Made by a program: the position numbers and the translations under genes
Notes under the pieces: generated by a model
Told to the model about the DNA's origin: nothing
Databases searched by the model: none
The model's input: the letters and a program-made list of their open reading frames with translations, nothing else
Assembly (NCBI RefSeq): GCF_000368925.1
Contig: NZ_KB849755.1
Span: 1,480,620-1,544,619 of the forward strand
Direction of reading: 5' to 3'
Length of the DNA: 64,000 nt
DNA from: Acinetobacter bereziniae LMG 1003 = CIP 70.12
GTDB lineage: Bacteria; Pseudomonadota; Gammaproteobacteria; Pseudomonadales; Moraxellaceae
Shown: positions 27,239 through 36,129 of the stretch, in pieces
How positions within the stretch are numbered: the stretch's first letter is position 1
Layout: every line of letters starts with the position of its first letter

Positions 27239-27814
27239 TTTTTGAATCACAAATAACCTTCCAATCATGAAAAAACATAGATGCCACTATATTGAGTTAA
27301 TGTTAAGCATATACCCCTCACTCAGCGAAAGATTTTTATCATCTTTCATCTAAGCAAAAAAAATCACTGCTTTGTTTACAGCGCAAGAGTGAAGCATCAC
27401 CTACACAAATCTATTTAAACTTTAGATGTAAAGCATGGCATTGAAAGCTTTATATCATCAAACAAAATCCTCTTAAGATTAATCTTATTGATTATGAAAA
27501 ATTATATTTTGCTATATGAATTGCTCAACAGATTAATGATAAAACTCCAGATTGTCATAGTTTGCTCAATATCCAAAATTCACAACACAATAACAACAAG
27601 TTAAGTAAAATCACCACTTAATGATCTTTTTTTTAAAAAATACATTTTATATTATTCTTAATAAAATATTGATAATGATAAAAAAATGACAAAAAAATAA
27701 AAAATAATTTATTTTTTAATCGTACTTAATTTACTCTTTTGATTTTTTAACTTAAGATTAAATAAATTAAAAAATGTATATATTATTAAAATATACAATT
27801 ATCAGGAGAGTGGC
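27239..27814. other. AT-rich leader region before the amidase operon
   Basis: About 575 bp with very low G+C, many A/T runs and no protein-like frame. It must contain the promoter of the rightward amidase operon. An AGGAGAG ribosome site (CAGGAGAGTGGC) ends it just before ATG 27815. Confidence 0.5.
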
Positions 27815-29161
27815 ATGGATGACGCAATTTCCTTATCACAGCAATATGCACAAGGAATAACCGATCCAATTCAAGAGCTGGAAAGAGCGTTTGATGTTAT
27901 ACAACAGGTAAATGACAGCACTTTTATTTCCTTAAGCATAGAACGTGCTTATCGAGAAGCACACGCTTCGACTGAACGTTGGAAAGCCCATGCACCGTTA
28001 TCTCTATTTGATGGTGTTCCCATTGCGTGGAAAGACCTTTTTGATGTGCAAGGAACTGTGACCACAGCAGGTTCAAAAACTCGAGTGCATCATGCCGTTG
28101 CACAGCAAGATGCAGATGGCGTCATGCAATTGACTCGTATGGGTATGGTCAATCTGGGAAAAACCAATTTGACTGAATTTGCTTACTCTGGGTTAGGTTT
28201 AAACCCACACTTTGGCACACCTAAGAATGTGGTTGATCCACGATGTATTCCTGGGGGATCATCATCTGGCGCAGCAACATCTGTAGGACAAAAAATTGTC
28301 CCTATTTCTATGGGTACGGATACCGCAGGTTCAATTCGGATTCCTGCATCCTTTAATGGCTTAGTGGGTTATCGAAGTAGCAGTTCACGTTATAGTAAAA
28401 AAGGCGTTTTTCCTCTTGCCGCAAGCTTAGATAGCGTAGGTCCAATCAGTCGTAGTGTTCGTGACTGTATTGTTTTAGATCAGCTTATGCTTGGACAAAT
28501 TCAGTCAAATATCCCCTCTCAACCCCAATCAAGAAAGATGCAAATCTATGTCGATTTAGACATGCTTAACCACCCAAGCGTTCAGGATTGTGTGAAGCAT
28601 AATTTCTTGCAAACGATTGAAATACTTCAACAAGCAGATATCGGTGTGGTGTATAAACGCATAGGTGCATTTGATCAAGCACAAACCCTGATTGACTCAG
28701 GTCAATGGCTAGGTGCTGCTGAGGCATATACCTTACATGAAGCCTTATTACACAGTGATCAAGCCGAATTCATGGATCAGCGGGTAAGAAAACGCCTGCT
28801 TTCGGCAAAAGATACCTTGGCTTCTAGCCAAATCCATCTTTATCAAATGGCACAGCATTTAAAAGCAAGCTTAAAAACAGAACTGGCTGAAGGATATTTA
28901 CTGACGCCAACTACTGCACATACTGCACCTGAACTTGCACCTTTAGAGGTAGATGAAGCCTTATTTATCCAAACAAATCTCAACACGCTTAGATTAACCA
29001 TGCCCGGCAGTTATTTAGATATGCCAAGTATCTCACTTCCGAATGGAACCGACTCAAATGGGCGCTCTACAGCAATTTTACTCTCAAGCTACAGTGGTAA
29101 TGATCAAAGTCTTTTATCTGCCGCCCTGAGTATTGAACATATTCTTCACAACAATGATTAG
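27815..29161 (+). CDS. Amidase-signature-family amidase
   Basis: A 448-residue amidase-signature enzyme with the complete Ser-cisSer-Lys machinery: Lys73 in AWKDLFD, the cis-Ser within GGSSSGA (149-151) and the nucleophile Ser173 in TDTAGSIRIPA. These hydrolyse carboxamides, from simple amides to amino-acid amides and carbamoyl compounds. The sequence does not look like the GatA subunit, because no gatB/gatC adjoins it and the C-terminus differs. It is first in a tightly spaced operon with a deacetylase-fold hydrolase, MFS transporter, two SDRs, a 98-aa protein and a G3E GTPase, so it probably opens or trims an imported nitrogenous substrate. Confidence 0.88.
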   Translation: MDDAISLSQQYAQGITDPIQELERAFDVIQQVNDSTFISLSIERAYREAHASTERWKAHAPLSLFDGVPIAWKDLFDVQGTVTTAGSKTRVHHAVAQQDADGVMQLTRMGMVNLGKTNLTEFAYSGLGLNPHFGTPKNVVDPRCIPGGSSSGAATSVGQKIVPISMGTDTAGSIRIPASFNGLVGYRSSSSRYSKKGVFPLAASLDSVGPISRSVRDCIVLDQLMLGQIQSNIPSQPQSRKMQIYVDLDMLNHPSVQDCVKHNFLQTIEILQQADIGVVYKRIGAFDQAQTLIDSGQWLGAAEAYTLHEALLHSDQAEFMDQRVRKRLLSAKDTLASSQIHLYQMAQHLKASLKTELAEGYLLTPTTAHTAPELAPLEVDEALFIQTNLNTLRLTMPGSYLDMPSISLPNGTDSNGRSTAILLSSYSGNDQSLLSAALSIEHILHNND

Positions 29162-29216
29162 CACAATCATTTTAGTTCCACCAAACACTTAACTTTATTT
29201 TATTGAGGATGATGAC

Positions 29217-30101
29217 ATGGCTAAAAAGGAAATCTTAGTTTCATTTGGAGTTGACGTTGATGCAGTCGCTGGTTGGCTAGGGTCTTATGGCGGTGAAGAC
29301 TCGCCAGATGATATTTCACGAGGCTTGTTTGCAGGTGAAGTCGGGTCAATACGTTTACTGAATCTATTTAAAAAGTATGGTTTAAAAACTACTTGGTTTA
29401 TTCCAGGGCACTCTGTAGAAACATTCCCTGAACAAATGAAAGCCGTTGTAGATGCTGGACATGAAATTGGTATGCATGGTTATAGCCATGAAAATCCAAT
29501 TGCGATGACACCTGAACAAGAGGAAGCAGTGCTGGATAAAGCAATTGCGCTCATTACTGAATTATCGGGCAAACGTCCAACAGGATATGTCGCACCATGG
29601 TGGGAATTCAGTAATGTTACCAACGAACTTTTGTTAAAAAAAGGCATCAAATATGACCATAGTTTGATGCATAACGATTTCACACCTTATTACGTTCGTG
29701 TGGGTGATTCGTGGACCAAAATTGATTATAGCCAACAGCCTGAAACATGGATGAAACCATTACTTCGTGGTGAGGAAACAGACTTGATTGAGATTCCTGC
29801 CAATTGGTATCTCGATGATTTACCCCCGATGATGTTTATTAAAAAATCTCCAAATAGTCATGGTTTTGTCAATCCTCGTGATATCGAACAAATGTGGAAA
29901 GACCAATTTGACTGGGTCTATCGAGAAATGGATTATGCCGTTTTCCCGATTACCCTACACCCAGACGTTTCTGGTCGACCACAGGTTTTATTGATGTTGG
30001 AACGTCTGATTGAACACTTCAAAGCCCACGATGGGGTGAAATTCGTCACCATGGATGAAATTGCAAACGACTTCGCGCAGCGCTGTCCTCGCAAAGGTTA
30101 A
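29217..30101 (+). CDS. Polysaccharide-deacetylase-fold hydrolase (PuuE/cyclic-imidase-like)
   Basis: A 294-residue NodB-homology protein without a signal peptide, so it acts in the cytoplasm. Metal-site motifs are FGVDVDAVAGW (Asp pair) and HGYSHENP (H-x3-H), and the C-terminal FPITLHPDVSGRPQ provides the later histidine. Cytoplasmic members of this type include PuuE allantoinase and cyclic-imide hydrolases, which cleave ring amide bonds rather than polymers. Located 55 bp behind the amidase gene and 22 bp before an MFS gene, it fits a two-step hydrolysis of a cyclic amide or imide. That substrate is an inference. Confidence 0.82.
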   Translation: MAKKEILVSFGVDVDAVAGWLGSYGGEDSPDDISRGLFAGEVGSIRLLNLFKKYGLKTTWFIPGHSVETFPEQMKAVVDAGHEIGMHGYSHENPIAMTPEQEEAVLDKAIALITELSGKRPTGYVAPWWEFSNVTNELLLKKGIKYDHSLMHNDFTPYYVRVGDSWTKIDYSQQPETWMKPLLRGEETDLIEIPANWYLDDLPPMMFIKKSPNSHGFVNPRDIEQMWKDQFDWVYREMDYAVFPITLHPDVSGRPQVLLMLERLIEHFKAHDGVKFVTMDEIANDFAQRCPRKG

Positions 30102-30123
30102 AAATTCCATAGAAGGAAAAGGA

Positions 30124-31503
30124 ATGATGAGCGAAAACATAGATGTTAAAAGCAGCATTGATGTGAATCAGGCTGCTTCGCAAGATAAATTAATCAGTTG
30201 GCATCCTGAGCAAATTCAGCAAAAAGATATCACTTATGCATCTTGGATTGCTTTTTTTGCATGGGTGTTTGCAGTTTATGACTTTATTTTATTTGGTACT
30301 TTACTGCCTGTCATGGGTGGTCATTTCAACTGGAATGAAGCTGAACAAGCCAGTTTAGTCACTTGGATTGCCGTCGGCGGTGCAATTGTTGCGTTCGCTA
30401 TTGGACCAATTGTAGATCGTATTGGTCGGCGTAAAGGGATTATTTTCACCATGACAGGTACAGCAATCGCTACAGCGATGACCGCCATGGCAGGGGTTGG
30501 AAAAAGCTCACTGGTTGCCATTCGTTCAGTTGCTGGTCTAGGTTATGCCGAAGAAGGAGTAAATGCGACTTATCTCACCGAAATGTATGCCACTTCAAAA
30601 GATGAAAAGTTTCAAAAACGTAAAGGTTTTATCTACTCTTTGGTACAAAGTGGCTGGCCTGTAGGGGCATTACTTGCAGCAGCATTGACTGCAATTTTAC
30701 TTCCTTATGTGGGCTGGCAAGGTTGTTTTATTTTTGCTGCTATTCCAGCATTTATCATTGCTTTTCTAGCCAGAAATTTAAAAGAAAGTCCCCAGTTTCA
30801 AGTTGTGCAAAAAATTAATCAACTTAAACAGTCTGGCGAAAATGAACAAGCAGATCAATTGGCTCGTCAGTACCATTTAGACGACCCAGAACAACAAAAA
30901 GTGGGCGTGATGGCTGCTTTTAAAGGTTCGGCATTACGCCCGACATTAGTACTAAGTTTAGCGATTTTGCTGAACTGGTCTGCCATCCAAGTCTTTAGCG
31001 TATTGGGAACATCTGTGTTGGTGAATGTTCACAACTTATCTTTTCAAAACTCCTTAATCATTTTGATTCTCTCGAATCTGATCGGTTTTGTTGGCTATTT
31101 GGTTCACGGTTGGTTAGGAGATCGTATTGGTCGTCGTAATACTGTTGCCATGGGTTGGATGTGTGGCGGTGTGGCGTTCTATGCCATGATCGTTGCTTCT
31201 CATGACCTGGTCACAGTGGTCGCCCTATATAGTGTTGGTTTATTTTTCTTAACAGGTCCTTACTCTGCAATGTTGTTTTTTATGGGGGAATCTTTTCCAA
31301 CACGCATACGCGCAACGGGTGGCGCAATTGTACATGCGATGGGACCGATCGGTGCAATTTTAGCTGGTGCAGGTATCACCAGTATTCTCACTGGTGGTGG
31401 AGCTTGGGCAAGTGCGGCAATTTGGTTTGGTGCCCTACCTTGCTTCTTGTCTGGTTTGGTCATGCTTATGGCACGCCATGTAAAACCTGAAGATGTGAAA
31501 TAA
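30124..31503 (+). CDS. MFS transporter, metabolite:H+ symporter type
   Basis: 459 residues from ATG 30124, chosen because GGAAAAGGA lies directly upstream; a longer in-frame start at 30055 would overlap the previous gene by about 47 bp. Twelve transmembrane helices carry the MFS loop motif DRIGRRKGIIF between TM2 and TM3 and its second copy GDRIGRRNTVAMG after TM8. The sequence resembles aromatic-acid/sugar proton symporters (AAHS/SP type) and has a longer hydrophilic loop between the two halves. It lies within the amidase operon and is the likely importer of the substrate. The stop is 4 bp before the next gene. Confidence 0.88.
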   Translation: MMSENIDVKSSIDVNQAASQDKLISWHPEQIQQKDITYASWIAFFAWVFAVYDFILFGTLLPVMGGHFNWNEAEQASLVTWIAVGGAIVAFAIGPIVDRIGRRKGIIFTMTGTAIATAMTAMAGVGKSSLVAIRSVAGLGYAEEGVNATYLTEMYATSKDEKFQKRKGFIYSLVQSGWPVGALLAAALTAILLPYVGWQGCFIFAAIPAFIIAFLARNLKESPQFQVVQKINQLKQSGENEQADQLARQYHLDDPEQQKVGVMAAFKGSALRPTLVLSLAILLNWSAIQVFSVLGTSVLVNVHNLSFQNSLIILILSNLIGFVGYLVHGWLGDRIGRRNTVAMGWMCGGVAFYAMIVASHDLVTVVALYSVGLFFLTGPYSAMLFFMGESFPTRIRATGGAIVHAMGPIGAILAGAGITSILTGGGAWASAAIWFGALPCFLSGLVMLMARHVKPEDVK

Positions 31504-31507
31504 GGAA

Positions 31508-32284
31508 ATGAGCATGACTTTAAACAATACTCCCGTAGCATTTATTACTGGAGCTGCCAGTGGGATTGGACAAGCTTTGGCTGTTGCATATGCAAAACAG
31601 AATATTCGAGTAGTTGGTGGTTATTTTGAGAAAGATCCACATGACCCAAACATCACTGAACAACTGGTCAAAGAGGCAGGCGGACAATGTGTCATGGTTG
31701 CAGTAGATGTGACCGATACTGAGTCTGTACAAAGCGCAGTACAAAGTGCAATAACACATTTTGGGCGCTTAGATTATACGATTGCCAATGCAGGTTTGTT
31801 ACGTCAAAGCTCAATCATCGACATGACAGATCAAGCATGGAATGAAATGTTAAATGTTGATTTAACTGGTGTAATGCGTACCTTCCGTGCAGCAAGTCTA
31901 TATATGCAAAGTTCAGGTGCAATGGTTGCCATTTCCTCTATCGCAGGGGGTGTTTATGGTTGGCAAGCACATAGCCATTATGCTGCTGCCAAAGCAGGTA
32001 TCCCCGGCTTATGTAGATCTTTGGCTGTTGAATTGGCACCTAGAGGAATTCGTTGTAATGCGGTTATTCCCGGTTTGATTGAAACCCCACAATCCTTAGA
32101 TGCGCAAAATTCTCTTGGTCCTGAAGGTTTAAAACTTGCTGGACAGAAAATTCCCTTAGGACGTGTCGGTCGTGCCGATGAAGTTGCCAAACTGGTTCGC
32201 TTCTTAACCAGTGATGATGCCAGCTATATCACAGGACAAAGCATTATTGTTGATGGTGGGCTAACCATTCGTTGGCCTGATTAA
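31508..32284 (+). CDS. SDR-family oxidoreductase
   Basis: A classical SDR of 258 residues. The cofactor motif TGAASGIG is near residue 15, NAG occurs in TIANAGLLRQSS, and the catalytic Ser (AISSIAGG) and Y-A-A-A-K (HYAAAKAG) are intact. ITGQSIIVDGGLTIRW closes the fold. It should oxidise or reduce an alcohol/ketone with NAD(P). A ribosome site AAGGAA overlaps the MFS stop region; ATG 31508 or 31514 may be used. It is fourth in the amidase operon, 87 bp before a second SDR, so two successive or alternative redox steps on the imported compound are likely. Confidence 0.88.
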   Translation: MSMTLNNTPVAFITGAASGIGQALAVAYAKQNIRVVGGYFEKDPHDPNITEQLVKEAGGQCVMVAVDVTDTESVQSAVQSAITHFGRLDYTIANAGLLRQSSIIDMTDQAWNEMLNVDLTGVMRTFRAASLYMQSSGAMVAISSIAGGVYGWQAHSHYAAAKAGIPGLCRSLAVELAPRGIRCNAVIPGLIETPQSLDAQNSLGPEGLKLAGQKIPLGRVGRADEVAKLVRFLTSDDASYITGQSIIVDGGLTIRWPD

Positions 32285-32371
32285 TCAACAATCCCCCTAC
32301 TCATATGTTGAACAAGCTTGATTTTGAAATTTATTGATGAGGTCAAGCTGTTCTTTTTATTGGAAGAATAC

Positions 32372-33121
32372 ATGAAACCATTAAATGAATGTCGTGTTGT
32401 GGTGACGGGAGCCGCCAGTGGTATTGGTGCTGCGATTGCACAAGCATTTGCTAAGCAAAATAGCCGTTTGGTGTTATGCGATTTAAATGCTGAAGGTCTA
32501 GAACAAATTGCCCTGCTCTGCCGCCAATTTGCTACGCAAGTGACCACCATTATCGCAGATCTGGGCACTGAACAAGGTGCGCATCAAACTGTGGATTGCT
32601 GTGTTGAAACCTATGGTGGAATAGATGTTTTAGTCAATAACGCAGGCATTTTAACCCAAGCCCCGTGTACAGAACTCAGCAAGAAAATGTGGGACGACAT
32701 GCTTCGTATTGACTTAACCAGTGTGTTTTTAACCAGTCAACGGGCCTTACCTCATATGATCAAGCAAAAATGGGGGCGTATTATTAATATTTCCTCCCAA
32801 CTTGGGATTAAAGGCGGGATTGAACTGGCACATTATTGCGCAGCCAAAGCCGGTGTAATCGGTTTTACCAAATCTTTAGCTCAAGAAGTCGCTAAAGATA
32901 ATGTATTGGTCAATGCAATAGCACCGGGTCCAATCGCCACACCACTGGTCGATGGTATTAGCCAAAGCTGGAAAGATGAAAAAGCCAAACAATTACCTTT
33001 GGGGCGTTTTGGAACAGCTGAAGAAATTGCGCCAACCGTAATTTTATTGGCGTCGGATCCTGGCGGTAATTTGTACGTGGGTCAGACACTCGGACCAAAC
33101 AGTGGCGATGTAATGCCTTAA
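32372..33121 (+). CDS. SDR-family oxidoreductase
   Basis: A 249-residue classical SDR from ATG 32372. GGAAG sits just upstream, while the longer in-frame start at 32318 adds an unconvincing N-terminus. The cofactor loop is TGAASGIGAA, VNNAGILTQAP carries the NNAG motif, and catalytic Ser (NISSQLGI) and Y-C-A-A-K are intact. The C-terminus departs slightly (LYVGQTLGPNSGDVMP in place of the usual TGQ...VDGG), a pattern seen in FabG-like relatives. It is part of the amidase operon, 19 bp before the 98-aa MCGLCG gene. Confidence 0.87.
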   Translation: MKPLNECRVVVTGAASGIGAAIAQAFAKQNSRLVLCDLNAEGLEQIALLCRQFATQVTTIIADLGTEQGAHQTVDCCVETYGGIDVLVNNAGILTQAPCTELSKKMWDDMLRIDLTSVFLTSQRALPHMIKQKWGRIINISSQLGIKGGIELAHYCAAKAGVIGFTKSLAQEVAKDNVLVNAIAPGPIATPLVDGISQSWKDEKAKQLPLGRFGTAEEIAPTVILLASDPGGNLYVGQTLGPNSGDVMP

Positions 33122-33140
33122 TCAATGGAGTAATGGTGCA

Positions 33141-33437
33141 ATGTGTGGATTATGTGGATTGATAGGTGAACAACAGGATTGGACAGACAGCCTAAGATCT
33201 GATCTGCCTAGACGGCGAGAGCGTTTACGTAAAATTAAAATGCTTAATCACATTACTGCACCCTATCGCTTATCAATTGCTGACTTTCAGGGCGTGAATT
33301 ATCTGATCCAGACACCTACTGGCAAACAAAGTATAGCCAATGGGCTTGATCTATTATGGAACGAAATCCAGCAATTAACGGGGCAAAAAATAGATGTTCT
33401 TGATCCTCGACTGTTATCACATTTAGAGGCTTTATAA
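33141..33437 (+). CDS. Small protein with MCGLCG N-terminus, unknown function
   Basis: 98 residues. The N-terminus MCGLCGLIGEQQDW resembles the opening of class II glutamine amidotransferases, where Met removal exposes a catalytic Cys, but the protein is far too short for that Ntn-hydrolase fold. The middle is basic (RSDLPRRRERLRKIK) and the C-terminus helical. It starts 19 bp after the second SDR and ends 2 bp before the G3E GTPase gene, so translation is coupled to the GTPase. Two N-terminal cysteines beside a metallochaperone-type GTPase suggest metal handling or a partner of the amidase; this is inference. I do not know the family. Confidence 0.7.
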   Translation: MCGLCGLIGEQQDWTDSLRSDLPRRRERLRKIKMLNHITAPYRLSIADFQGVNYLIQTPTGKQSIANGLDLLWNEIQQLTGQKIDVLDPRLLSHLEAL

Positions 33438-33439
33438 AT

Positions 33440-34408
33440 ATGACGATACCTGTGCATATTGTGACTGGTTTTTTAGGCAGTGGAAAAACCACGTTGATAA
33501 AAAAACTACTGACACATACACAAAATGACAGCACGATCGTTTTAATTAATGAATTGGGTGAAGTCGGCATTGATCATCTGTTGGTACAAACAGTGGCTGA
33601 GAATACCTATTTGCTCGCCAATGGTTGTATGTGTTGTAGTGTTTTAACCGATTTAAAAGACAGCTTGTTAAAACTATTACAGCAACGTAAACAGGGAGAG
33701 ATTCCAGATTTTAAGCGTGTCATTATTGAAACCACAGGTTTAGCTAATCCAGCAGCGATTTTAAATACAATTCATCATGATACACATATTAAAAATCAGT
33801 TTTATGTACATGGATTAAGTACGGTTGTTGATGCCGAGTTAGGTCATTTACAGGCTACGCTTCATCCAGAATGGTTAACCCAAGTCGTTGCTGCACATCA
33901 GATTATTTTGAGTAAGACTGATCGGGTTGATCTTCCAACACAACAACTTTTATCTGAGAAAATACAACAGCTTCACCCTGAAGTGAATATTCAATTCATC
34001 AATCAAATTGATTGCGTGGATGACATTTTTTCTCAAGATTTAGCGCAGCAACAGCATCTTTCACGACCGCAATTTTTTCTAAAAACTCAACAAGACCAGC
34101 ATGCAATGACTCAAAGTTGCGTGCTGGAATGGACAACAAAACTGGATTGGATGGTATTCGGACTATGGATAAATCTATTACTCAAACAATATGGTGAAAA
34201 TATTCTACGGATAAAAGGGATTTTAAACTTAACTGAATTTGACCAACCTGTTTTGATTCACGGCGTACAACACTGTTTATACCCGCCAGAGCATTTAGCC
34301 CAATGGCCTTGGGAAGATCACTATTCACGTATTGTCATGATCGTGAGGCATGTTGATCTTGAACAGATAAAAAAGTCATTTCAAATTTTTATGGAAAAGC
34401 TGAACTAA
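33440..34408 (+). CDS. G3E-family GTPase (CobW/Nha-activator-like)
   Basis: A 322-residue P-loop GTPase of the COG0523/CobW group. Walker A is GFLGSGKTT (10-18), the metal-binding motif is C63-M-C65-C66 in NGCMCCSV, and the guanine-specificity motif is SKTD. The C-terminal CobW domain includes LRIKGILNL and a histidine near its start. Such proteins load metal (zinc, cobalt, iron) into a client enzyme; relatives activate nitrile hydratases or serve zinc-dependent hydrolases. Here the deacetylase-fold hydrolase in the same operon is the obvious metal-dependent client candidate. It is the last gene of the operon; a 262-bp gap precedes the porin. Confidence 0.88.
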   Translation: MTIPVHIVTGFLGSGKTTLIKKLLTHTQNDSTIVLINELGEVGIDHLLVQTVAENTYLLANGCMCCSVLTDLKDSLLKLLQQRKQGEIPDFKRVIIETTGLANPAAILNTIHHDTHIKNQFYVHGLSTVVDAELGHLQATLHPEWLTQVVAAHQIILSKTDRVDLPTQQLLSEKIQQLHPEVNIQFINQIDCVDDIFSQDLAQQQHLSRPQFFLKTQQDQHAMTQSCVLEWTTKLDWMVFGLWINLLLKQYGENILRIKGILNLTEFDQPVLIHGVQHCLYPPEHLAQWPWEDHYSRIVMIVRHVDLEQIKKSFQIFMEKLN

Positions 34409-34670
34409 GTTAATTACGAAAACCTTCAAACTTCTGTGTTTTTAAAACATGGAACAGGATTTCTATGCCTAGATTTAACTAAAAATATTTTCTCAGACTT
34501 CAATTTTTAAATTTTTTATGAGGATTTATCACAACTTGCAAAGATAAGTACAGCAATGATCAAGGAGTCATCATGAGCTAGAACAATTCAAAAAGTAGGG
34601 ATACTGAGCTTTTAAAGCTTCTGTTTTTTTGCCGAAAAAACATGAATTACTAAAAAATATGGAGTAAAAA

Positions 34671-35900
34671 ATGAAAAAAATCGTATGGATGATTGCATTC
34701 GCAGGATTATCATCAACATCATCAATTTATGCAAAAAATGCTTTTACAAGTGACAGCCAATGGATGTTTGGCGATGGACAGGGTCAACGTACAGCTTTAA
34801 TTGAAAAAGGCTATGATTTTGGCATAAGTTATACGGGTCAAGGTGCAACTGTACTTGATACCCAAATGAGCAGTGAGAAAGACTCGGCTTATGCAGATCA
34901 ATGGAGCTTTTTGGGAAATTTTGACTTAAATAAAATTTTGGATTGGAACGATACTGAAGCGTTGATCAATATTACTTATCGCTCAGGTCAGCAAGTTGAA
35001 AATAAGTCACAGGTGTTGTCTCCACATATCAGTCAAGTTCAAGAAGTGTATGGTCGAGGACAAACATGGCGTTTAACGGACTTATGGATTAAAAAGAAAT
35101 TCTTCGACCAGAAGTTAGATGTAAAAATCGGACGATTTGGTGAAGGAGAAGACTTTGCCAGTTTTGATTGTGAATTTCAAAATCTTGCTCTATGTGCAGG
35201 TCAAATTGGACATTGGTCAGGAGATCAATGGTATAACGGTCCTGTAAGCCAATGGGCAACTCGTATTAAATGGAATATCTCTCCAAATTTATCAGCGCAA
35301 ATTGGTGTCTATGAATACAATCCTGAAAATCTAAAAAGAAGCAAAGGCTTTAACCTGAGTACAGATGGTTCCAAGGGCGCACTGCTTCCAATAGAGCTGA
35401 TTTGGAAACCTGAAAATTTAATTCAAAACTTGGCTGGTGAATATCGTTTAGGTTATTACTACAGCACAGCTGATGTAACAAACGTGCAAATCCAAAACGA
35501 TCGTAAAGAACATAAGAACGGGACTTGGATTTCAGCCAAGCAACAGTTAACAAGCCATGCTGGCGATGTAAATCGAGGTTTAACATTGATGGGGCAAGTT
35601 GCTGTTTATGACAATAAAACCAGTATTTTTAATGATGCAGAAACACTTGCTGTGACTTATAAAGGTCTATTTGATCAGCGTAAACAAGATGAAATTGGGC
35701 TAGGTATATCACGAATTGCTGTCGACAGTCGGCAAAATCCCCATTTGAATAACGAGATCAATGCTGAATTGTATTATAGTCTGCTCGCAACACCGTGGCT
35801 TAAAGTGCGCCCCAACCTGCAATATATTGACCGTATTGGCGCAAATAAAAATCAGGGTGATGCCTGGGTAGCTGGGTTAAAGTTTAATCTAAACTTTTAA
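34671..35900 (+). CDS. OprB-family carbohydrate-selective porin
   Basis: A 409-residue outer-membrane porin. A signal peptide (about 1-21, ending SIYA-K) precedes an OprB barrel. Recognised segments include WMFGDGQGQRTALIEKGYDF, the long stretch around EVYGRGQTWRLTDLWIKKKF, FDCEFQNLALCAGQ with its two cysteines, and GDQWYNGPVSQWATR. It ends KFNLNF. It is about as similar to the fucose-locus porin at 38633-39949 as any two proteins in the window apart from the Fic pair, which suggests duplication. It follows the amidase operon with its own promoter region (GGAG ribosome site before ATG) and probably admits that operon's substrate. A strong hairpin follows at 35924-35964. Confidence 0.9.
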   Translation: MKKIVWMIAFAGLSSTSSIYAKNAFTSDSQWMFGDGQGQRTALIEKGYDFGISYTGQGATVLDTQMSSEKDSAYADQWSFLGNFDLNKILDWNDTEALINITYRSGQQVENKSQVLSPHISQVQEVYGRGQTWRLTDLWIKKKFFDQKLDVKIGRFGEGEDFASFDCEFQNLALCAGQIGHWSGDQWYNGPVSQWATRIKWNISPNLSAQIGVYEYNPENLKRSKGFNLSTDGSKGALLPIELIWKPENLIQNLAGEYRLGYYYSTADVTNVQIQNDRKEHKNGTWISAKQQLTSHAGDVNRGLTLMGQVAVYDNKTSIFNDAETLAVTYKGLFDQRKQDEIGLGISRIAVDSRQNPHLNNEINAELYYSLLATPWLKVRPNLQYIDRIGANKNQGDAWVAGLKFNLNF

Positions 35901-35923
35901 CATGGCTTCAACAGCACTCCACC

Positions 35924-35964
35924 AAGTTAAAACGTAGTGACTTCTATACACTACGTTTTAACTT
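35924..35964 (+). terminator. Perfect 16-bp hairpin after the porin gene
   Basis: AAGTTAAAACGTAGTG (35924-35939) pairs perfectly with CACTACGTTTTAACTT (35949-35964) around a 9-nt loop. It lies 24 bp after the porin stop. The T-run is short, so it may stabilise the porin message or terminate weakly. Confidence 0.65.
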
Positions 35965-36129
35965 AAAGCTAAGTTATAGTCAGCAAAAGCCTGTGATTTA
36001 CAAAAAAGTAAAATCAGCATATACAATACTTAAGCTTGATCATGATGATCAGTTCTAAGGGTTTTAAATCATATTTTTGGTTTAAAGACAACTTTTGTAA
36101 TGGTCGTTTGTCCCTAAAAAAGCAGGATA

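Noticed and set aside
27660..27700. GATAATGATAA resembling half of a Fur box before the amidase operon
   Set aside because: Only the first part of the 19-bp consensus matches and the region is extremely AT-rich, so chance is likely.
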